A stretch of DNA of 64,000 nt from FEN-1297 sp963834015 (lineage in GTDB: Bacteria > Bacteroidota > Ignavibacteria > Ignavibacteriales > Ignavibacteriaceae). Positions 57,794 to 64,000 of this stretch are shown in pieces. Positions within the stretch are counted from its first letter, which is position 1. Every line of letters starts with the position of its first letter. The stretch lies in contig CAWIAG010000003.1 of the NCBI GenBank assembly GCA_963834015.1, positions 1,178,001-1,242,000 on the forward strand, written 5' to 3'. Below the pieces are notes generated by a model. The model made no database searches and was not told the origin of the DNA. It was given only the letters and a program-made list of their open reading frames with translations. A program made the translations under genes and the position numbers.

Positions 57794-58415
57794 GGACTAA
57801 GTAACAATTTAAATCAACACCCTCGCATTGTGCATCCTCCCAGTATCCGGCCCTTTCTACCTGGTCATCCATCCCGGTGTGCGGGGCGCTCATCCAAAAA
57901 CTTAATCCATCTTTTTTATACGTCATCCTGTTAAGCCAATAATCCAGATATTTTTTTAATTTCGAGAAATAGGGTTCTTTCAAAATCCAATCTTTTTCGC
58001 CATAGGCTTCGAAAACTAAGTAACATATTTGAGCCATGAACGGTTTTACCTGCTCTTTGGCATCCCATGGGTCAGCCGGAACCGATCTTGGAATAAACCC
58101 AGATTCATTTTCGTTCTCGAGGAAAAGTAAGATTCCTTCTTTTATATATTTTGACGACCAGCCCATATAAATTTGTACTATTGCCTGGAAATAAGAATCC
58201 CAATCATAATCCCCTTTGTACAAAGCTGCGGGAGTATAAAACTGCAAACCGGTTGCAGAGTCAGTAACAATAGCTTTTTGCATTAAAGAATCTAAACCAA
58301 GCAAATTACTTCTATATTTTGCCAGCTCAGCCTGGCCGGGCAATTTATCAGGTAATGATTGAGAGTAGGCATTGAATGCAAACGCCGTTAAAAATAGAAA
58401 AATATATTTTTTCAT
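57735..58415 (-). pseudogene. N-terminal half of the same MGH1/trehalase-like glycosidase
   Basis: 226 codons with a signal peptide (1-19, ending FNAYSQ). The half contains YKGDYDWDSYFQAIVQIYMG and FIPRSVPADPWDAKEQVKPF, then WLNRMTYKKDGLSFW with the substrate-binding GMDDQVERAGYWED. It runs out of frame near 57790 into an unrelated tail (VGTFSRKRRYG). The intact gene would span 57125-58415, about 430 codons, the usual length for the family. Enzymes of this group act on mannosylglycerate-, glucose- or mannose-containing substrates; the one here is unknown. Confidence 0.75.
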
Positions 58416-58501
58416 TTCTTCTCCAAAATTCCATTATTTATTCTTGTGTAATAAAATTACCAAGTCATTTTTTTAATTAAATTTGAATTGGAAGTTGAAT
58501 A

Positions 58502-60907
58502 TCAAAATTCAACTTTTTGATTTCCCGGTTTTAGCAGAAATTCTTTTCCCTGCCATATGAATTTTCCCGGAACTCCGTCAGGTAAAAAGATATCACCCTC
58601 TATTCCATCGTTACCTTTTCTTTTCAGTTTAACTTCGATATTGCCTTCCGGGTACGGCATTTTTGCATCTATATATTTTAAGTTTCCAAGGTGCGGTTCT
58701 ATTTTCACGGTTTGAAAGCCCGGGGATGCAGGTTTTATACCGCAGACATTTTCCAGAAATTCATAAACAGGGCTTGCGCTCCATCCATGACAATCAGACC
58801 GCGTTGGTTCAGGCTGCTCCGCAAATGTTGTAAGACCCATTTCAAGCATTTTTTTCCATGGGCCCAAAGTTAAAAGATATTGATCAGCCATTCCTGTTTT
58901 TTCAAGCGCTCTGTTTAAATAAAACCGGTAGTAATAAGTACATTGCGTCAGGTCGGTTTGATTAAATATTCTTTGCATAACGCTGTCCGCCGTATCTTTA
59001 TCAAACATTCCCACAATTATTGCCATAACATTTGCGTGCTGACTATATCCGGATTTTTGGGGAGTATCTGCAATTAAGCCTCGATCCGGGTTCCAACAAA
59101 GGGCATATGTACTTTTTATCAGGTATTTTGAAAGTTGATTGTATTGCTGCGCTTGATCCTCGTCTCCAAAAGCTTGAAATATTTCTGCCGCCATTTGCAG
59201 AGTATATACGTATTGAAGAGTAATTATAGAAGAATTACCATCCAAGACTCCAGCGGGAGATCCGCCTATTGGCTTTTCAGAACTCCAAGGACCAAATGAC
59301 CAATCAACAAAGTTCCACCAATCCATAGGTCCCAGCATGCCATTTGCGGCAATCTGCTGCTTGTACCAATCTAAAACATTTTTAATACCATTCAAATATT
59401 TTTTTACAAAACCTGAATCAGTCTTAAACATCCAGAAATCATGGACCATATCTATCCAGTATAAAGAAAATGGAGGAATAACCTGAGGTTGAGATGATGG
59501 GTAACGGCTTTGAGTAAGCCCTATGGCAAGCTGCGAATCATAAAATTGTTCTATAGCATTTTTCATTAAGCGATCATCTCCTGTAACATATAATGATATC
59601 AATGCTTCAATGCGGGTATCGCCAATGTATTGCAGTTGTTCATAGTAAGGACAATCAAAATAAGTTTCACCGGCACATAACCGGGCAGTCCGCCAGCCGG
59701 CATTCCATATTTGCATTAAACTTGAGTCATCCGAATTAAAATATGCTAGCTGCTTAAAAGGATAGCCGGTAGAATAGCTATATAAATCATTGATTGTTAA
59801 AGGGTTATCTTTTGTTTGAATAGCCAGTTCAATATACCGGAAAGCCCGGAACCAGAGAGGTTGAAAATGTCTGTTATTACCACCGTCAGGTTTGAATACA
59901 TCAGGGTAATCACAATCCATCCTTTTTCCTTTTATATCATTGCGGTTACCTTTTTCCCCTTTATCATTAATAAGAGCTTCGGCATACCTGATTTCAACCA
60001 TAGAACTTTTACCACCTGATATTATTAGTTCCGGGTATGCAGTGGTCAGGTAAGTATTATCAATTAATATTTTTACATTACTGTTAGCGGGAATGTGCAG
60101 GGGTAATTTTCCCGTCAGGAAATCATCGTCAACGGCAATATTTTCAGATCTAACTAGTTTATTGATTCGTTGAAATTCATGTTTCATAAATGGAATATTA
60201 CGGGGGACCAACATCCAATCCCAACCTTCAAACTTTCCATAAGGTATGCCGTTACCCAGTAATTTTGGCAATTTCCAAGTGCTGTCATCAAAATCCGGCA
60301 ATTCCCATCCCCACGGATATTTGGAGCCATCCACTAAATCTCCCGGTCCAACAACCGTGCGAAATGACCTTGTTACCGGAGGAATATAAGCTTCATCCTT
60401 ATACACTTTCCAAGAATCGCCTGTATTAACCACATATTCTTGTTTTGTATCTCCCTGTAAAATAAAAGCCGTCTTATTTGTCATCTGTGCCAGTGGAATA
60501 AACTCACCAAAGTTCCAAACGACCGCAGCCAAAACATTCTGTCCTGAGTGTAAATACTTTGCAATATCAATAGTTTCAAAACGCCAATGGCCGGGGTCTC
60601 CCCTTGCCGGACCATTGCACACTTCCTTACCATTAACAAAAAAACGATAACGGTTATCGCCTGAAGCATGGATTATAAATTTTTGAGGTCCATTCTGCAG
60701 ATTGATTGTTTTTCTAAAATGAAAAACTCCATAATCTTTAAGCGAACCCTCCGGAAATGTAATCCATTGCGCGGTCCATTTATTGTTTAATAAGAACGGA
60801 TTAATTTCAGTAGATTCCTGACCATACAAATTAATTGAGAATAAAAGAATAATTGTAAATCGCAATAAGGCCAAACCGCCTTTAACAGGAGTTCGTTTAG
60901 TCAACAT
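58502..60907 (-). CDS. Secreted alpha-L-rhamnosidase, GH78
   Basis: 801 residues with a signal peptide (about 12-30, ending LYGQ). An N-terminal beta-sandwich with FIIHASGDNRYRFFVNGKEV and a small beta domain come first, then the (alpha/alpha)6 barrel with DCPYYEQLQYIGDTRIEAL (Glu423 near the catalytic site) and SDCHGWSASPVYEF. This is the GH78 layout. It should release alpha-L-rhamnose from oligosaccharides in the periplasm. It stands between the other GH78 gene (164 bp upstream) and the split MGH1-like gene (86 bp downstream). Confidence 0.82.
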   Translation of the reverse strand: MLTKRTPVKGGLALLRFTIILLFSINLYGQESTEINPFLLNNKWTAQWITFPEGSLKDYGVFHFRKTINLQNGPQKFIIHASGDNRYRFFVNGKEVCNGPARGDPGHWRFETIDIAKYLHSGQNVLAAVVWNFGEFIPLAQMTNKTAFILQGDTKQEYVVNTGDSWKVYKDEAYIPPVTRSFRTVVGPGDLVDGSKYPWGWELPDFDDSTWKLPKLLGNGIPYGKFEGWDWMLVPRNIPFMKHEFQRINKLVRSENIAVDDDFLTGKLPLHIPANSNVKILIDNTYLTTAYPELIISGGKSSMVEIRYAEALINDKGEKGNRNDIKGKRMDCDYPDVFKPDGGNNRHFQPLWFRAFRYIELAIQTKDNPLTINDLYSYSTGYPFKQLAYFNSDDSSLMQIWNAGWRTARLCAGETYFDCPYYEQLQYIGDTRIEALISLYVTGDDRLMKNAIEQFYDSQLAIGLTQSRYPSSQPQVIPPFSLYWIDMVHDFWMFKTDSGFVKKYLNGIKNVLDWYKQQIAANGMLGPMDWWNFVDWSFGPWSSEKPIGGSPAGVLDGNSSIITLQYVYTLQMAAEIFQAFGDEDQAQQYNQLSKYLIKSTYALCWNPDRGLIADTPQKSGYSQHANVMAIIVGMFDKDTADSVMQRIFNQTDLTQCTYYYRFYLNRALEKTGMADQYLLTLGPWKKMLEMGLTTFAEQPEPTRSDCHGWSASPVYEFLENVCGIKPASPGFQTVKIEPHLGNLKYIDAKMPYPEGNIEVKLKRKGNDGIEGDIFLPDGVPGKFIWQGKEFLLKPGNQKVEF

Positions 60908-60933
60908 TTATTGAACCTTCCAAAATAAAAAGA

Positions 60934-60953
60934 ATTGCTGCCGCAATTTAATT
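60934..60953 (-). promoter_or_regulatory. Candidate operator or promoter element, copy 2
   Basis: ATTGCTGCCGCAATTTAATT, 27 bp before the GH78 start at 60907. ATTGC and GCAAT form a short palindrome. It is the partner of the site at 50971-50990. Confidence 0.45.
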
Positions 60954-61071
60954 CCTGATTAAATACGGCATCGGCATAGTGAATTAAAGTGGAAACTTAT
61001 GCAGTCTCACATTCTATTGCGATTAATTATCTAAGCTAACTATAAAGTACTACAATTTAATTATTGAAATA

Positions 61072-63876
61072 TTATTTTTTTTCGTCCAACTTGATTTTAC
61101 AGTTTTTAGAAATAAAGTGATAGCTGCCGGAACCAATCTCAAAGACAGCCCTCCCGTCTTCGGATTTTACAAATTTTATCCCGGCAGCCATCGTAATTTC
61201 TTTTCCACCTTCTGTTACGTCACCCTCTTTTTCAGCAGGTATATAAACAGTAGCAGTAGTATTTACCGGAATGTTTATATCCCAATTAAATTTATCATTT
61301 TTGTAATGCCATTCGCTTTTAACTAGTCCATACATAGATTGATATGAAGCTTTTATAAAGCTTAAATCTCCTACGGGAACAGGTTTCATTATTATATGCT
61401 TATATGCCGGTTTCGAAGGATCTGATTTAATCCCGGCAAGATCTTCGTAATACCAGACTATAAGATCGCCCAGCAGCATCACATGATTACCGGAATTCAT
61501 TGCAGGATCTGCAGTGTTCCCATTCCATAATTCCCAGATTGTTGTTGCTTTGTTCTCAATCATATATCCCCAGCTTGGATAATCTTTGTTCGCGGCTAAT
61601 TTAAATGCCAGGTCAGGCCTGCCATTATCCGTAAGCGTTCGCATTATCCATTGACCACCGACTAAACCAGTGCTAGTATGACTATTGTAATCATGAGTTG
61701 TTATATAAACAAGGTTATCAAAAACTTTACTTCTGATTTCATCCGGCGGAATTTTGAAAGACAGAGCAAGTGTGTTTGCAGTTACTGTATTGTTTGCATA
61801 GTATAAACTATCTTTATTTAAATAAGTATTATTTACAGCAACCCGCACTTTTTCTGCCATCGTTGAGTATTCGTCCACATCATTTTTTTTATTAAGCAGG
61901 ACAGCATATTCTTTCATCAAATTCAAACAATAATATAAATATGCAGAGCCAATGTAATCACCGGGAGTTTGCCTCTTAGGATCTTCCGAGTGGATTAATT
62001 TTGGATTTTCAGGCGGCATACACCAATCCCCATAAGTATCCATTGGCAGCAGGTAATTTTTCATATATTTATTCTGCATATAAGAAAGCCAATTCTTCAT
62101 TGTATTATAATTATCGGCAATCACTTTAATATTTCCGAACTGATGATAAAGGTTATACGGTATTATAATAATTGACGAAGGCCATGTCATATTATCATTG
62201 AACACAGGCCAATAATCAGGGGCAACATTTGGAATTCTGCCGCTATCTGTCTGAGCGTCTGAAATATCAACCATCCATTTTGAGTAAAGCATATCGTTAT
62301 CAAAAATAAAACTCTCTCCATAGGAGTTCATAGATCTGTCTCCAAGCCAGCCCATACGTTCATCACGCTGAGGGCAATCTGTCGGCATTCCGCGATAATT
62401 ACCGCGAATAGTCCAATAAGCTGCTTTGTATATAGAATTAAGTATACTATCAGATGTTTTAATTTGACCCAACGTAGCCATTTGATCATAAACGACTTTG
62501 CCGGTTATTGAGTTAAGAGCTGGTTTGTAATTTAGTCCTGTTACTTCGATATACCGGAAACCGTGGTAAGTAAAATTTGGTTCCCATGTAACTTCACGTT
62601 TAGAATTAAATATATATGTATCTGCAGCTTCAGCAGTTCGGAGATTTGCCGTATAAAGAGAGCCGTCCTCATTAAGTTTTTCTGCGTATTTTAATTTAAC
62701 AGTTGTTCCTTTCGTTCCCTTAACCATCATTTGAGCCCAGCCGACCATATTCTGCCCCATATCAACAATATAAGTCCCACTTTTAATTTCATGAATTGAA
62801 ACGGGGTGAAGGATATCCATTATTTTAATATTCGGATTCGGCTGTGCCTCAATTTTAGTTGAAGGCGGCATTACTAACTGTACCGGAAGCCAGTCAGAAT
62901 CTTTAAAACCGGTTTTATTCCACCCGGGCATTTCTTTTTTTGCATCGTATAACTCACCATCATATTCATTATTCACCCTAATAGGGCCATCAGCCGTAAC
63001 TTTCCATGAATTGTCACTTACAATAATCTGCTTTGACCCATCATTCATTTCAATTTCCAATTGCAACAGCATTTTTGGAAAACCATAATTTGTAATTGCG
63101 TACCAAGAAGGAAATTTTGTCGGCCTTGGGCTGAAAAACCTTCCATTCCCAAGAATTACTCCTATTACATTCTCTTTTTTATAAATAAGTTTTGTAACGT
63201 CAAGAGTGTTATAGTAATCTCTTTTGGAATAATCTGTAACAGTCGGTGATAAAACCTGGTCACCAACTCTTTTACCATTAATATATAATACATAAGTTCC
63301 TAATCCGCAGATATAAGCAGTAGCTTTTTTAATATTCTTATCAATTGCAAAACTCTTTCTGAAATATCTTGCCGTTAACTTTGACAGAAAAGAGCTTGTA
63401 TCATCGCCCGGAAAAATCTTATCAAGGCCAATCCATTCCGCTTTCCAATCTGATTTATTTAATAATCCCATACTCCATTTTGCGGGCAAACTCCAATTCG
63501 ATTCATTATCCTTATCATCCCATATTTTAACTTTCCAAAAGCAATCCATACCAGAAGAAAAATTTTTGCCTCCGTAAATTATATTCATGCTCTGATCAGA
63601 GATAACCTTCTTAGAATCCCATAAATCGCCGTTATCTACATTTAAATTTTTGATGGAACTGGAAACAATTATATTATATGCGGTTTGTTTTTGATCTCTT
63701 TGCAGGCTTTCGGAATACCAGCTTAACCGCGGCAATAGTACATCTATCCCTGAAGGATTGACTAAATTTTCGCATCGTAAATATTTAATATGTAATCCAT
63801 TGTCCCTGTTTTTCGAAATTCCTGAATATGCAGTCATTATCAGCAATAATAAAACGGCTAGTATCTTTAACTTCAT
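61072..63876 (-). CDS. Secreted alpha-L-rhamnosidase, GH78 (full five-domain form)
   Basis: 934 residues with a signal peptide (about 1-21). The mature protein starts with the GH78 domain N (LRCENLVNPSGIDVLLPRLS, SWYSESLQRDQKQTAYNI), a beta-sandwich with KATAYICGLGTYVLYINGKR, the barrel with TDCPQRDERMGWLGD (Asp505, Glu506 as probable catalytic acids) and the closing beta domain with HIIMKPVPVGDLSFIKASYQ. This order is that of long GH78 enzymes. It should remove alpha-L-rhamnose from larger glycans. It is the most upstream gene of the cluster in the window; the 124 bp before it reach the edge. Confidence 0.88.
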   Translation of the reverse strand: MKLKILAVLLLLIMTAYSGISKNRDNGLHIKYLRCENLVNPSGIDVLLPRLSWYSESLQRDQKQTAYNIIVSSSIKNLNVDNGDLWDSKKVISDQSMNIIYGGKNFSSGMDCFWKVKIWDDKDNESNWSLPAKWSMGLLNKSDWKAEWIGLDKIFPGDDTSSFLSKLTARYFRKSFAIDKNIKKATAYICGLGTYVLYINGKRVGDQVLSPTVTDYSKRDYYNTLDVTKLIYKKENVIGVILGNGRFFSPRPTKFPSWYAITNYGFPKMLLQLEIEMNDGSKQIIVSDNSWKVTADGPIRVNNEYDGELYDAKKEMPGWNKTGFKDSDWLPVQLVMPPSTKIEAQPNPNIKIMDILHPVSIHEIKSGTYIVDMGQNMVGWAQMMVKGTKGTTVKLKYAEKLNEDGSLYTANLRTAEAADTYIFNSKREVTWEPNFTYHGFRYIEVTGLNYKPALNSITGKVVYDQMATLGQIKTSDSILNSIYKAAYWTIRGNYRGMPTDCPQRDERMGWLGDRSMNSYGESFIFDNDMLYSKWMVDISDAQTDSGRIPNVAPDYWPVFNDNMTWPSSIIIIPYNLYHQFGNIKVIADNYNTMKNWLSYMQNKYMKNYLLPMDTYGDWCMPPENPKLIHSEDPKRQTPGDYIGSAYLYYCLNLMKEYAVLLNKKNDVDEYSTMAEKVRVAVNNTYLNKDSLYYANNTVTANTLALSFKIPPDEIRSKVFDNLVYITTHDYNSHTSTGLVGGQWIMRTLTDNGRPDLAFKLAANKDYPSWGYMIENKATTIWELWNGNTADPAMNSGNHVMLLGDLIVWYYEDLAGIKSDPSKPAYKHIIMKPVPVGDLSFIKASYQSMYGLVKSEWHYKNDKFNWDINIPVNTTATVYIPAEKEGDVTEGGKEITMAAGIKFVKSEDGRAVFEIGSGSYHFISKNCKIKLDEKK

Positions 63877-64000
63877 TTTTAACTTCTCTCTATATTAAAA
63901 CTTTTTAGATTATATGACCCGTAAAAAAAATAGAGTTTTTGTTTTTAATTTAAAACTCACTTATCACAGGCCTGTTCTCAAGCCATGCAAGCATGTTTAA

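Noticed and set aside
57125..58415. Two separate overlapping genes
   Set aside because: Each half carries only part of one enzyme family and they join at the expected residue, so a single broken gene is more likely.
1..64000. tRNA, rRNA, riboswitch, insertion sequence or phage gene
   Set aside because: I looked along both strands and saw no cloverleaf, rRNA stretch, transposase motif or phage protein that I could support. A covariance-model search would be needed to be sure for small RNAs.

Overview
The window looks like a piece of a Bacteroidota/Chlorobi-group genome, most likely from the Ignavibacteria or a close relative. It is AT-rich. Three secreted proteins end in the type IX secretion (T9SS) sorting domain with the NYPNPFNPST motif that is very common in that group. 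A TonB-dependent receptor, a NagB-LmbE fusion and many signal-peptide glycoside hydrolases support the same placement. This is inference from protein style; the window has no rRNA or marker gene. I see no tRNA, CRISPR, transposase or phage gene.

Layout. (1) 1-5.2 kb: the start of a secreted redoxin (cut by the window edge), a 666-bp spacer with two palindromes, an ABC exporter on the + strand, and a convergent glucosamine-6-phosphate deaminase/LmbE fusion. (2) 5.4-21.0 kb: an unbroken minus-strand operon with gaps of 35 bp or less and several 4-bp overlaps. It encodes two secreted alpha-galactosidase-like enzymes, an unassigned hydrolase-like protein, an APC permease, a GNAT, a sodium:sugar symporter with a 42-residue accessory membrane protein, a GHMP sugar kinase, a nucleotidyltransferase, a ROK regulator, a GalE-type epimerase, and at the end a decayed aldose 1-epimerase. 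Kinase plus nucleotidyltransferase plus GalE without GalT suggests galactose use by a non-Leloir (pyrophosphorylase) route. (3) 21.1-28.2 kb: a secreted parallel beta-helix protein with a T9SS tag, a TonB-dependent receptor without a SusD partner, and a spherulin-4-like T9SS protein. (4) 28.2-30.0 kb: an extremely AT-rich promoter region and a GlmM/phosphomannomutase-type phosphohexomutase. (5) 30.0-36.3 kb: a 2086-residue secreted protein with nine SdrD-like B repeats, a DUF11 module, a choice-of-anchor A module, a beta-propeller-like region and a T9SS tag. (6) 36.7-63.9 kb: a co-directional minus-strand glycan cluster that ends at a classical terminator. It has GH78 (two), GH106, GH127 (two), an MGH1/trehalase-like enzyme split by a frameshift, and several TIM-barrel or six-hairpin glycosidase-like proteins. 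At its distal end are a decayed ROK kinase, a two-domain mannose-6-phosphate-isomerase-like protein, an MFS sugar porter, a cupin phosphoglucose isomerase-like protein and a last TIM-barrel protein.

How the parts could work together: the first cluster would release and import alpha-galactosides and feed galactose to UDP-sugars. The second would take apart a rhamnose- and beta-L-arabinofuranose-bearing plant glycan in the periplasm. Both clusters carry inactivated sugar-metabolism genes (aldose epimerase, ROK kinase, MGH1-like glycosidase), so either the lineage is losing these pathways or some breaks are assembly errors. The least explained items are the unassigned hydrolase-like proteins, the cupin isomerase lacking one metal-ligand histidine, the kinase-like N-domain on the PMI, and an 18/20 conserved motif directly upstream of the GH106 gene and one of the two GH78 genes.
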